Part shown: positions 11,358 to 22,039 of the stretch, in pieces | Numbering within the stretch: position 1 is the stretch's first letter | How the letters are laid out: the number at the start of each line of letters is the position of its first letter | Assembly (NCBI RefSeq): GCF_013184075.1 | Contig: NZ_JABEQQ010000001.1 | Coordinates: 849,549 to 913,548, forward strand | Reading direction: 5' to 3' | Length of the DNA stretch: 64,000 bases | Source of the DNA: Lentilactobacillus kribbianus | Lineage (GTDB): Bacteria; Bacillota; Bacilli; Lactobacillales; Lactobacillaceae | Made by a program: the position numbers and the translations under genes | Notes under the pieces: generated by a model | Seen by the model: the letters and a program-made list of their open reading frames with translations, nothing else | Databases searched by the model: none | Told to the model about the DNA's origin: nothing

Positions 11358-13666
11358 TTTAGATTTAAGGAGCGGGCAATTTTTAATTGATCTAAAGCTA
11401 AATGATTATTCGCAATTAGCGGGGTTAATTTTCCTACACTAATTAAGGTCAATGAATGCATGGCTCGCGAAATAATTGTATAAATGGTCCCCAGTAACTT
11501 ATCGTCAGGATAGTTTTGAGCTGAGACATTCCAAGCCACTACGGCGTCAAATTCTAAGCCCTTGGCTAAATAAATCGGTAAAATAACGCAGCCAGTAGGT
11601 AAAGTTCGATCAGCATCTTGGAGCAAAGTACTATGCAACTGATGGGAAACAGCTCGTTGAAGAGCCTGCGCCTCTGGCATATTTTTCGTTAAAATAGCTA
11701 CCGTGCCGGATGTTGTTAATGCCGTTTTAACGCTAGCTATAACTGCTTGAATTGCTTCTGGTTCATCTGGAGTTAAAATGATTTCGGGTAAATCCCCCGG
11801 CCGATTGAAGGCCTCGATATCTTTTCCATTAGGTAAAATAGATTTAGCAAAAGTGGTAATCGGATACGTAGAACGATAAGAACGCATTAAACTAATTAAG
11901 CGGGCGCGCTTGGCCTGAAAGGCATTTTTGAACTTATTTAGTAGTTCAGCAGGTGTTTCTACTTCTTTAAATAAAGCCTGTTCACTATCTCCCAGTAATG
12001 TCCATTTGGTTTTAGGAAAAGCATAACGAAGGTATTTCAGTTGGGCCAAAGAGTAATCTTGCATTTCATCAACAAATAAATATTTCATCGTCTGATTTTG
12101 AGCACCACCACAAGTATAATCACGAAGATAAAGAAGTGGAGCTACATCAGTTAAATTAATTTGATGTAATTCAAGGCGTTGGTTAAAATCTGTCACTAAT
12201 TGCTTAACCTGATCGGCACCAAGTTGAGTAAATAAGGGACATTGACGAAGATATTGACTGTATTGAACGTACGGGTCAAAGAAATTATTATTGAAAATAC
12301 CATCATAAACTTGGTTAAGACGTTGGGAAACGATTTGAACGGCAATATAATTTCTTTCAGTAGTTTCATCTTGAAAATCACCTAAACGTTTAGAACCCAT
12401 CAAATCATGATAGCGTTCGTCGCTTAACTCATCGATGGCATCATTAACCCAATCAGCGGTAATTTCTTGGTGAATACGGTGTTTCAAACGTTTAATTAAT
12501 TCGTTTTTCGTTTTTAGCATTTTGTCACTAAGTTTTAAGGCCTTAGGCCAACTAGCAAAAATATCTTTAATTTCCTGTTTGTTAAAGAAAATTTCGCCAT
12601 TAAACATTAAGTGATCAAAGGCTATATGCTCGCTATCTAAGTGGTCACAATAATTAGTAATATCATCCATGTAGGTAGCACTTTCTTTAATAGTACGAAT
12701 ATTGAGTTCTTGCTTAGTTAAATCACTATCTGCTTCGTAGCGTTCAAATAGGGTTTGGACTTTTAAGCCTTTCAATCGATTATCAAAGAACTCAGCTAGG
12801 GTTACTTGACGCATATTGCGTTCTCCTAAACTGGGTAAAACATCCGCGATATAGTGGCTAAATAATTTATTCGGTGAAAATAAAATAATCTGATCCGCTT
12901 CGAGCGTATCGCGACTATGGTAAAGCAAAAAGGCAATTCGTTGTAAGATGGCCGAAGTTTTCCCTGAACCAGCTACCCCTTGAACTACTAATAAATCACT
13001 TGTAGTATCGCGGATAATATCGTTTTGTTCGCGCTGGATGGTAGCAACAATGTTTTGCATTTGTTCATCATTTTGTTGACCTAACACGGTTTGCAACATT
13101 TCGTCACCCACGGTTTCATTGGTGTCGAACATATTAATGATTTGTCCATCGTTAATTTGAAATTGGCGCTTTTTTTGTAGATCAGTGGTTTGCTTACCAG
13201 CGGGCGTTTCGTAACTGACCTGACCTAGAGTCCCATTGTAATAAATACTAGAGATGGGGGCCCGCCAATCGTAAATTAAAAATTCCCCATTTTCATCGAC
13301 AAAGGATGCTGTTCCAATATAAAGAGATTCCACCTCACTACTATCATCGTCTAAAATATCAATGCGGCCAAAGTAAGGTGATTTTTTTAATTGTTTATAA
13401 GTGCTTAATTGTCGTTTTAAAATAGTTTCATTTTCAGTTAAACGAGTCACCAGACCTCTTTGTTGTTGCAATTCAGCACTGGTTTCAATTCGGTCATCCA
13501 CTTCAAAATAGTTAACGGAAGTGTTGGTAGAATAGTTTTCCTGTACTCGCTTGGTTTCGGCATGAGACCGATTAAACTCAGCCTGGGTACGTTCTACTTG
13601 GTCGGTGAGTTTATCGACCACCAAATCAACACGTTTTTGTTCCTTGATTTCTTCGTTTGATTTCAA
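11354..13666 (-). CDS. helD: HelD-type superfamily 1 ATPase (RNA polymerase recycling factor)
   Basis: A 770-residue UvrD/Rep-like ATPase, close to the usual length of B. subtilis HelD (about 774). The N-terminus is a long charged coiled coil (residues about 1-95), which in HelD inserts into the secondary channel of RNA polymerase. Walker A is GVAGSGKTS near residue 232, Walker B FVDEMQDYS in the second half, and the C-terminal motif region ILPIYLAKGLEFDAVV follows. In this family ATP hydrolysis releases stalled or post-termination RNA polymerase. The start is TTG 13666 behind a near-perfect AAGGAGGTC. It is monocistronic, divergent from trpS. A DNA-repair helicase role is less likely given the coiled coil. 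Confidence 0.88.
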   Translation of the reverse strand: MKSNEEIKEQKRVDLVVDKLTDQVERTQAEFNRSHAETKRVQENYSTNTSVNYFEVDDRIETSAELQQQRGLVTRLTENETILKRQLSTYKQLKKSPYFGRIDILDDDSSEVESLYIGTASFVDENGEFLIYDWRAPISSIYYNGTLGQVSYETPAGKQTTDLQKKRQFQINDGQIINMFDTNETVGDEMLQTVLGQQNDEQMQNIVATIQREQNDIIRDTTSDLLVVQGVAGSGKTSAILQRIAFLLYHSRDTLEADQIILFSPNKLFSHYIADVLPSLGERNMRQVTLAEFFDNRLKGLKVQTLFERYEADSDLTKQELNIRTIKESATYMDDITNYCDHLDSEHIAFDHLMFNGEIFFNKQEIKDIFASWPKALKLSDKMLKTKNELIKRLKHRIHQEITADWVNDAIDELSDERYHDLMGSKRLGDFQDETTERNYIAVQIVSQRLNQVYDGIFNNNFFDPYVQYSQYLRQCPLFTQLGADQVKQLVTDFNQRLELHQINLTDVAPLLYLRDYTCGGAQNQTMKYLFVDEMQDYSLAQLKYLRYAFPKTKWTLLGDSEQALFKEVETPAELLNKFKNAFQAKRARLISLMRSYRSTYPITTFAKSILPNGKDIEAFNRPGDLPEIILTPDEPEAIQAVIASVKTALTTSGTVAILTKNMPEAQALQRAVSHQLHSTLLQDADRTLPTGCVILPIYLAKGLEFDAVVAWNVSAQNYPDDKLLGTIYTIISRAMHSLTLISVGKLTPLIANNHLALDQLKIARSLNLK

Positions 13667-13751
13667 AAGGGACCTCCTTAGTCGAACTTATCATCAAATA
13701 ATACTAGCCAATTTTAGTTGCAAATTTTCTGAGTGTCAATTCCCTCAACCT

Positions 13752-13780
13752 TTGACTTTTGCCTAGTAAATCAGTAAAAT
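13752..13780 (+). promoter_or_regulatory. Promoter of the trpS T-box transcript
   Basis: TTGACT (13752-13757), spacer 17, TAAAAT (13775-13780). The predicted start of transcription is a few bases before the T-box leader. The rest of the 328-base gap between helD and trpS holds only this promoter, the helD ribosome binding site and the leader. Confidence 0.8.
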
Positions 13781-13798
13781 TAAAAATGTTAATAATAT

Positions 13799-13978
13799 GA
13801 AAAGTAGCAACCAATAATCAGAGAAAATTGCCATGGCTGAAAGCAATTTAGCGTTGCGAAATGGGTAAAAAAGATTGGGTAACGCCTTATTGTTTAGAGT
13901 GGCAGTCTATTTTGGGCTGCAATTTAGGTGGTACCACGTTAAGACGTCCTATTGGTTTATTCAATAGGGCGTTTTTTG
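13799..13978 (+). promoter_or_regulatory. Trp T-box leader with terminator
   Basis: A tRNA-sensing T-box riboswitch. The T-box sequence AGGTGGTACCACG is at 13925-13937, preceded by the AGTAGCAACC and AATCAGAGA elements of Stem I. The factor-independent terminator is CGTCCTATT/AATAGGGCG (13945-13971) with a T6 run. The most likely specifier codon is TGG at 13900-13902, on the 3' side of Stem I. Uncharged tRNA-Trp would pair with the T-box, prevent the terminator and switch on trpS. Confidence 0.9.
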
Positions 13979-13994
13979 AAAGGGAGAAATAAAA

Positions 13995-15011
13995 ATGGGA
14001 AAGAAAGTTATTTTAACAGGTGATCGACCAACTGGCAAGCTTCACATTGGTCATTACGTGGGTTCATTGAAAAACCGGGTAGAACTTCAAAATTCCGGCA
14101 AATACGATACTTATATTATGATTGCGGATATGCAAGCATTAACTGATAATGCTCGTGATCCAGAAAAAATTCGTAACAGTCTGTTAGAAGTTACTCTAGA
14201 TTATTTAGCAGTTGGAATCGATCCCCAAAAATCCACAATTTTAGTTCAATCACAAATTCCAGCACTAAGTGAATTAACCCAACATTATTCTAACTTAGTT
14301 TCATTGGCGCGGTTGGAAAGAAACCCAACTGTTAAAAATGAAATCAAACAAAAGAAATTCGGCCAAAGTGTTCCAGCTGGTTTTGTCATGTATCCAGTGA
14401 GTCAAGCAGCTGATATCACGGCCTTTAAGGCGACTACGGTGCCAGTTGGTGATGACCAAGAACCTATGTTAGAACAAACGCGAGAAATCGTGCGGACATT
14501 TAACTCCGTTTATAACCAAGACGTATTGGTGGAACCAGAAGGCTATTTCCCAGTCAAAGGTCAAGGACGAATTCCGGGATTAGATGGTAATGCTAAGATG
14601 AGCAAGTCTTTAGGTAATGCGATTTATCTTTCTGATGATGCAGATACGGTTACTAAAAAAGTCATGTCGATGTACACTGATCCAAATCATATTCACGTTG
14701 AAGATCCTGGTCAAGTTGAGGGCAACGTCGTCTTTACTTATTTAGATATTTTTGATCCAGATAAGCAACAAGTGGCCAATTTAAAGGAACAATACCAACA
14801 TGGTGGCCTTGGTGACGTTAAAATCAAACGTTACTTAAATGATGTTTTACAAGCTGAATTAGCGCCAATTAGAGAACGACGTGAACAATATGCTAAAGAT
14901 GTTGCGGGATTATATGATATTTTGAAACAAGGTAGTGCAGCAGCCAATGTCGTTGCTAATCAAACCTTGCAAGAAGTTCGTGACGCAATTGGAATCAATT
15001 ATTTTGACTAA
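13995..15011 (+). CDS. trpS: Tryptophanyl-tRNA synthetase
   Basis: A 338-residue class I synthetase that charges tRNA-Trp. The HIGH signature is [11 protein letters not shown] (residues about 16-26) and KMSKS appears in [16 protein letters not shown] (about residues 195-209). Length and motifs are standard for the TrpRS-I family. Ribosome binding site AAAGGGAG lies 7 bases before ATG. It is controlled by the Trp T-box just upstream and is followed closely by ppx. Confidence 0.97.
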   Translation: MGKKVILTGDRPTGKLHIGHYVGSLKNRVELQNSGKYDTYIMIADMQALTDNARDPEKIRNSLLEVTLDYLAVGIDPQKSTILVQSQIPALSELTQHYSNLVSLARLERNPTVKNEIKQKKFGQSVPAGFVMYPVSQAADITAFKATTVPVGDDQEPMLEQTREIVRTFNSVYNQDVLVEPEGYFPVKGQGRIPGLDGNAKMSKSLGNAIYLSDDADTVTKKVMSMYTDPNHIHVEDPGQVEGNVVFTYLDIFDPDKQQVANLKEQYQHGGLGDVKIKRYLNDVLQAELAPIRERREQYAKDVAGLYDILKQGSAAANVVANQTLQEVRDAIGINYFD

Positions 15012-15037
15012 ATTAAGAGTCAGAAAGGGTGGCTGGG

Positions 15038-15976
15038 ATGGAAAACCTAGTAATCTTGGATATTGGTTCTAATTCCGTGCGAATGGCGATTAACCAGATT
15101 CAAGCTGATGGAAGTTATCGGGAAGTTAAACGTATGAAAAATGCTAGTCGACTTTCTGAAAAGATGGGTCAGCAAAAAGTCCTTCAAAAAAAAGCAATTG
15201 AGCGAACCATTGATGCGTTAGCAGATTTTCAAGCGGTTTATACGCAATTTACCCATACTAGTGTGATAGCTATTGCCACGGCTGCCGTGCGTCAGGCTAA
15301 AAATCAAAGTGCATTTCTTCAAGAAGTTAAACAACGAATTGGGGTCGATGTAAAAGTTTTAACCGGTCAACAAGAAGCCTATTACGATTATTTAGGGGTA
15401 ATGAACCGGTTAGGAATTCAAAATTGTTTGATTTTAGATATAGGCGGAGCGAGCTGTGAATTAATTCAAGTGGATAATGGCCAAGCTGTTCATTTAACGA
15501 GTGTTCCGGTGGGGGCAGTTAACATTACCGAAAAATACCGGTTAAATGGCACCATTAGTGGAGCCAATCTTTTTAATGCTGAGTTTGGGTTACGCAAATT
15601 ATTTGGTCGCATTAAATGGCTTCATAGAGCTCATCATGAACCATTGGTACTTTTAGGTGGCGCTAGTCGTACATTGGCCCGAATCAATCGGCGACGGCAA
15701 CATATGAGTCGAGTAGATGCGATTCATGGGTACCATTTGTCAGCAGAACAAGTGAATCGAACTTTTTTAAATTTATTACGCGGTAATGAGCACCGTCGCA
15801 AAGAAATCCCAGGTCTAGAAGCCGATCGAGCTGATATCATTGTTGGCGGAATGTTACCATTAATTACCGTAATGGGATTAACTGATGTTAAAAAGATGTA
15901 TTTTTCCGAAAGTGGTGTTAGAGAAGGTATCATTACCGAATATTTAAACAACCATTATAGTAAAAAACATAAATAA
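15038..15976 (+). CDS. ppx: Ppx/GppA-type exopolyphosphatase
   Basis: A 312-residue member of the sugar kinase/actin-fold Ppx/GppA family, which degrades polyphosphate or pppGpp. The phosphate loops are ILDIGSNSVRMAI near the N-terminus and LILDIGGASCELIQV in the middle, with catalytic glutamate in the ATAAVRQAKNQ region neighbourhood. It lacks the C-terminal HD domain of longer homologues, as is normal for the short Firmicutes type. ATG 15038 is chosen because AAAGGGTGG lies just before it; a GTG nine bases upstream overlaps that site. A hairpin at 15986 separates it from mvaA. Confidence 0.87.
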   Translation: MENLVILDIGSNSVRMAINQIQADGSYREVKRMKNASRLSEKMGQQKVLQKKAIERTIDALADFQAVYTQFTHTSVIAIATAAVRQAKNQSAFLQEVKQRIGVDVKVLTGQQEAYYDYLGVMNRLGIQNCLILDIGGASCELIQVDNGQAVHLTSVPVGAVNITEKYRLNGTISGANLFNAEFGLRKLFGRIKWLHRAHHEPLVLLGGASRTLARINRRRQHMSRVDAIHGYHLSAEQVNRTFLNLLRGNEHRRKEIPGLEADRADIIVGGMLPLITVMGLTDVKKMYFSESGVREGIITEYLNNHYSKKHK

Positions 15977-15985
15977 TTGATTAAA

Positions 15986-16023
15986 GGCCGGCTAGGCAAG
16001 GCTTAGTCGGTCTTCATCTTTTT
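15986..16023 (+). terminator. Probable terminator after ppx
   Basis: GGCCGGCTAGGC pairs with GCTTAGTCGGTC (GU pairs included) around a 3-base loop, followed by TTCATCTTTTT. The T run is interrupted, so termination may be partial. Confidence 0.6.
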
Positions 16024-16040
16024 GAAACGGGGGGGGACTA

Positions 16041-17297
16041 ATGAAACCTGATAGTAAACATTTTTACCAGCTGAGTTACGAAGAACGGTTAGAAAAGCTA
16101 AAGCAACAGACGGGGTTAAGCTTAGACCAGGTTGATTTACTGAAATCGCACTTTGATGAAACCGGAGCGGTCTTAATTGAAAATTATTTAACTAATTACC
16201 AATTGCCTGAAGGAATCGTACCCAACTTACGGGTCAATGGTAAAAATTATTGGTTGCCGTTGGTGACAGAAGAACCCTCTGTGATTGCAGCTGCTAGTCA
16301 CGGCGCTAAGTTGTTGTCAGCGGACAATGGTATTGAGGCGCAAGCGGGACAAAGGTTGGTGGAAGGACAAGTTATTGTTCAAACAACCGCCTTTACCCAG
16401 CTTGATCAATTAATTAGGCAACAACAAATAAGTATCTTGGCGGTGGCTGATCAAAGTCATCCCAGTCTGAAAAAATATGGTGGTGGCGCTAAAAAAGTAG
16501 TTTGTCGACAATTAGATGAAAGCCTAAGTAGCGTTGAAATCCAAGTGGCCGTTGGTGAAGCAATGGGTGCCAACATTGTTAATACAATGGCGGAAGCTGT
16601 GGCAAACTGGCTGGAACAACATAAGTACCAAGTGGTAATGAGTATTTTGTCGAATGCCGGCACGTACCAGATGGTTACGGTAACTGGTCAAGTGGCCGTT
16701 ACCAAGTTAGCCAAAAAAGGGTTAAGTGGTTCTCAAGTGGCAAATAAAATTGCCACCGCTAGCCACATTGCTCAAATTGATAGTAAACGGGCAGTTACGC
16801 ATAATAAAGGCATCATGAATGGCATTGATGCTTTGGTTATGGCATTAGGCAACGATTGGCGGGCGGTCGAAAGTGCTATTCATTTAGCGGCTGTAGTGGA
16901 TAATCAGTATCGCGGACTTAGTCAGTGGCAAGTTCAAGGTGACAAATTAGTAGGGACGATGACTATCCCTTTGCCACTAGGCATGGTTGGCGGGGCCACC
17001 AAGGTGTTGCCTCTGGCTAGAATTAATCGTCAAATCGCTAATGTAACTACGGTTAACGAGGCCATGCAAGTAGGGGCCGCCTTGGGTCTAGCTCAAAATT
17101 TAGCCGCCTTAGTGGCGTTAGTAACTGAAGGAATTCAACGGGGTCATATGAGTTTACAAGTAAAGTCGCTCGCATTAGCTAATGGGGCGACTCCAGCTGA
17201 AATTCCGGTTATTTTAACCAAGATAGGTAGCCAACAACCCGATGCTACTGAAATCAAAATGATAATTACAGCAATTAGAAATTCTAAAGGAGAATAA
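16041..17297 (+). CDS. mvaA: Hydroxymethylglutaryl-CoA reductase (class II)
   Basis: A 418-residue HMG-CoA reductase that makes mevalonate for isoprenoid synthesis. The class II signature includes the catalytic glutamate region TEEPSVIAAAS (residues 76-86), the GEAMGANIVNTMAEA nucleotide/substrate motif and THNKGIMNGIDAL with the catalytic lysine. Length is standard for the bacterial enzyme. Its ribosome binding site is an uninterrupted G8 run (16029-16036) just before ATG, which is unusual and could vary in length by slippage. The next gene starts one base after its stop. Confidence 0.95.
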   Translation: MKPDSKHFYQLSYEERLEKLKQQTGLSLDQVDLLKSHFDETGAVLIENYLTNYQLPEGIVPNLRVNGKNYWLPLVTEEPSVIAAASHGAKLLSADNGIEAQAGQRLVEGQVIVQTTAFTQLDQLIRQQQISILAVADQSHPSLKKYGGGAKKVVCRQLDESLSSVEIQVAVGEAMGANIVNTMAEAVANWLEQHKYQVVMSILSNAGTYQMVTVTGQVAVTKLAKKGLSGSQVANKIATASHIAQIDSKRAVTHNKGIMNGIDALVMALGNDWRAVESAIHLAAVVDNQYRGLSQWQVQGDKLVGTMTIPLPLGMVGGATKVLPLARINRQIANVTTVNEAMQVGAALGLAQNLAALVALVTEGIQRGHMSLQVKSLALANGATPAEIPVILTKIGSQQPDATEIKMIITAIRNSKGE

Positions 17298-17298
17298 T

Positions 17299-18267
17299 AT
17301 GCCTGAAAACTACATCGAATTAAATGACAATGTTCAAGATTTAATTAACACTGTAAATGCTTTTTATCCAGGAACGGTCAAGGTAACTTTTATTGGCCAA
17401 ATTCAAGCGGGCTACGTGCGTCACGATCAAGCACAAGTGGTTCAAACTGGAAAAGACGTTGATATTCAAATTGCCGACCTATCTGCGCCAGATTACACGG
17501 CCTCTCACGAATTAATTCATTTATTAATGATTTTACGTGGTTTTCCACAAATCTTTTTCTCTTTGACTACTGATAATGACCAAGTTGATGAACAAATTAA
17601 AATTATGGCAACTGAATTATATGATATTGTTAGCCATTTTGTAGTGGTGGCTGAACAGCGTAAACATCACTTGATTGATGATGAAATCGAAGCTAAATAC
17701 TTCAAAGGTATTTACGCTACCATTAAGCCAGAGCCCACTGATGGTGACAGCCAAATGACTTTGCGGTTGTTGACGTTACTAGATGCATTGGTCTTTTATG
17801 GTGATCGCATTGTGGCCGTTAAGGATCAATTGACTACTGATTTTCCAGTGGCAATGGCAGCTGCCGAAAAGTTGTATGCACTAATTACCGCTAAACCAAC
17901 CGATTCACCGTTTAATTTACGACGGAATGTCGTGAAGTTATTTAAAGCCTTTGATGCTCAATTAACTGATTGGCATTTATCAGCACTTCATAGTACCGAG
18001 TTTGTAACGATGACTTCAGTTTTATCAGAACGTCAATTAGGTTTGAAAGTAAACCAAATGTTTGAAATTTTCCATTCTGATATGAAGGAAGTTAACACTG
18101 GTAAACGAGGGTACGTTGGCTTTAGCAAAGTAGATGATCAAAATTCATTTGTGACTACTACGCAATCTAATACCGAAGACGATCCCGTGTTCTTTAAGGA
18201 AATGTATCAAAAAACGGTTAAAGAATTGTTTGATTACTTAGAAATGCCATACATTATTCGAAAGTAG
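17299..18267 (+). CDS. Unknown protein with an HExxH motif (IpaB/EvcA-named family)
   Basis: A 322-residue protein of unknown function. Homologues in lactobacilli are, as I recall, labelled IpaB/EvcA family, a name that says nothing reliable about function. The visible feature is HELIH at residues 70-74 in a hydrophobic helix (ASHELIHLLMILRG), a zinc-metallopeptidase-type site; a third ligand cannot be assigned by eye. No signal peptide or membrane segment is seen, so it should act in the cytoplasm. It sits between mvaA (1-base gap) and the sirtuin gene (9-base gap), so it is co-transcribed with them. A peptidase role is inference. Confidence 0.8.
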   Translation: MPENYIELNDNVQDLINTVNAFYPGTVKVTFIGQIQAGYVRHDQAQVVQTGKDVDIQIADLSAPDYTASHELIHLLMILRGFPQIFFSLTTDNDQVDEQIKIMATELYDIVSHFVVVAEQRKHHLIDDEIEAKYFKGIYATIKPEPTDGDSQMTLRLLTLLDALVFYGDRIVAVKDQLTTDFPVAMAAAEKLYALITAKPTDSPFNLRRNVVKLFKAFDAQLTDWHLSALHSTEFVTMTSVLSERQLGLKVNQMFEIFHSDMKEVNTGKRGYVGFSKVDDQNSFVTTTQSNTEDDPVFFKEMYQKTVKELFDYLEMPYIIRK

Positions 18268-18276
18268 GCGAATTGA

Positions 18277-19002
18277 GTGAACATGCAAATTGATGAATTA
18301 CAAACGGCCGTTACAAATGCTCAAAAAATTGTGTTTTTGACGGGTGCTGGAGTATCGACACCGTCGGGCATTCCGGATTATCGCTCCAAAAACGGGCTGT
18401 ATACTAATGATAATAGTCAGCATTCAGCAGAATATTATTTAAGTATTGATTGCTTGCGGGATGAGCCTGCTTTGTTTTATGAATATATGATGAAAAACAT
18501 GTACTATCCGAAGGCTATTCCCAACGTAATTCATGAAAAACAGGCCGCACTAACACGAATGAACAAGGCTAAAGTGATCACTCAAAATATTGATGGGTTA
18601 TATGAAAAGGCCCAAACTAAGGACTTATTATCGTTTCATGGTACTTTGTATGATGTTTATTGCTTAAAATGTGGGCAACACGTTGACTATCATCAATATC
18701 TAACCAGTTCCATTCATAATAATTGTGGAGGTACTTTACGGCCTAATATCGTGTTATATGGGGAAGGGTTAAACCAATCCGTGGTGAGTCAAAGTATTGC
18801 GGCAGTGAATACAGCTGATTTGGTTGTGATTGTTGGGACCTCCATGCGGGTTTATCCGTTTGCGAGCTTGGTTGATTACCTTAATGCTGCAGCCAAATTA
18901 GTGGTGATTAACCAAGAACCGTTAGATTTACCACTGAATTACACCATGTTACAAGCCGATGCTAGTCAGGTATTTGCGTCATTAATGGTAGGAAGTGAGT
19001 AG
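18277..19002 (+). CDS. Sir2 family NAD-dependent protein deacylase (sirtuin)
   Basis: A 241-residue sirtuin. The NAD-binding GAGVSTPSGIPDYRS is at residues 23-37, TQNIDGLYEKA at 102-112, and the catalytic histidine is H121 in LSFHGTLYD. The zinc site is C129 and C132 but the second pair reads H147-N-N-C150, so one cysteine is replaced by histidine. It should remove acyl groups from lysines using NAD; the ADP-ribosylating SirTM class lacks the catalytic His, which is present here. Start is GTG 18277 with TAGGCG six bases before; ATG 18283 is an alternative. It is packed between the HExxH gene and the DUF72 gene. Confidence 0.93.
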   Translation: MNMQIDELQTAVTNAQKIVFLTGAGVSTPSGIPDYRSKNGLYTNDNSQHSAEYYLSIDCLRDEPALFYEYMMKNMYYPKAIPNVIHEKQAALTRMNKAKVITQNIDGLYEKAQTKDLLSFHGTLYDVYCLKCGQHVDYHQYLTSSIHNNCGGTLRPNIVLYGEGLNQSVVSQSIAAVNTADLVVIVGTSMRVYPFASLVDYLNAAAKLVVINQEPLDLPLNYTMLQADASQVFASLMVGSE

Positions 19003-19003
19003 T

Positions 19004-19852
19004 ATGATTTCAATTGGCTTGACTACTTTTTCTGATCATCCCGCATTAATTGAAGATGCTAAGCGAAAAGTCCGGCTATCTGAATATAGTGGTTATTTTC
19101 CAGTGGTAGAGTTGGACACGCCTTTTTACGCTTTACCTACGATCGAAACAATTACTAATTGGCAAGCACAAGTACCAGCTGAATTTCAATTTATTTTAAA
19201 GGCCAATCGTTTAATGACGCTACATGATCAAGTGGTTGGTCAACCAGCTAGTGGTGCAGAACGTAAGCAAATGTTTCGCGATTACCGTAAATTAATTAAA
19301 CCACTAGTGGTCACTAATCAGCTCAAAGGAGTTTTGTTTCAGTTTCCACCATCGTTTCGATGCCAAGTGGAATCATTGAATTATTTGCAGCGGGTTCGTC
19401 ACTTATTACCGGACGTGACCATTTTTGTCGAATTTCGGGATCCTAGTTGGTATGCACCGGTGATGGTTCCGGAAATGACGCAATTTATGCGTGAATTGAA
19501 TTTATCGTTAGTCGTTGTTGACGAACCCCGCACGGCTAATTTAGGGGTGCCGTTATTAGCTACTGCAACTAATTCTAAACGGGTGATGATGCGTTTGCAC
19601 GGTAGAAATTTGGCTGGTTGGAGCAAAGTGGGCAAAGATGCTCGCAGTGTTCGAACGCTATACGATTATTCACCGGCTGAATTACAAGAGTTGGCCGAAG
19701 TGGCTAAACAACTAGACCAACAAGTAGCGGATCTAGTGATTATTTTTAACAATAATGCCGGCCATGATGCGGCCAGTAATGCCCTTTTATTACGAGATTT
19801 GTTGGGGCTAGAATTCAATCATTTGTCCCCGACACAACTGGATTTGTTTTAA
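19004..19852 (+). CDS. DUF72 domain protein
   Basis: A 282-residue TIM-barrel-like protein of the DUF72 (YecE) family. Recognisable are the opening ISIGLTTFSDHP, FPVVELDTPFYALP, FILKANRLMTLHD and VEFRDPSWY stretches. The biochemical role of the family is not established; relatives have been linked to DNA or nucleic acid metabolism on weak grounds. ATG 19004 follows the sirtuin stop by one base and has GGAAGTGAG in front; the longer GTG start would overlap the sirtuin gene. It ends the HExxH-sirtuin trio. No terminator is seen before metG. Confidence 0.88.
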   Translation: MISIGLTTFSDHPALIEDAKRKVRLSEYSGYFPVVELDTPFYALPTIETITNWQAQVPAEFQFILKANRLMTLHDQVVGQPASGAERKQMFRDYRKLIKPLVVTNQLKGVLFQFPPSFRCQVESLNYLQRVRHLLPDVTIFVEFRDPSWYAPVMVPEMTQFMRELNLSLVVVDEPRTANLGVPLLATATNSKRVMMRLHGRNLAGWSKVGKDARSVRTLYDYSPAELQELAEVAKQLDQQVADLVIIFNNNAGHDAASNALLLRDLLGLEFNHLSPTQLDLF

Positions 19853-19924
19853 GTTTACTAAGCAGACCAGGTTAAATTTTGCTATACTTATTCTGATTAT
19901 TAAAATTACTCGAAAGAACCATGA

Positions 19925-21988
<2,064 letters not shown>

Positions 21989-21992
21989 AAAT

Positions 21993-22024
21993 AAAGGCTG
22001 GTGACGGAAGTCCCAGCCTTTTTG
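21993..22024 (+). terminator. Terminator after metG
   Basis: AAGGCTGG/CCAGCCTT stem with a 10-base loop and T5 run. It lies just before the tatD ribosome binding site, so tatD is read through or has its own weak promoter. Confidence 0.85.
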
Positions 22025-22039
22025 CGGAGGAAAGAGTTT

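Noticed and set aside
21989-22039. Upstream extension of tatD by 13 codons
   Set aside because: The extension begins inside the metG terminator, while ATG 22040 has GGAGGAAA and the family-typical start.
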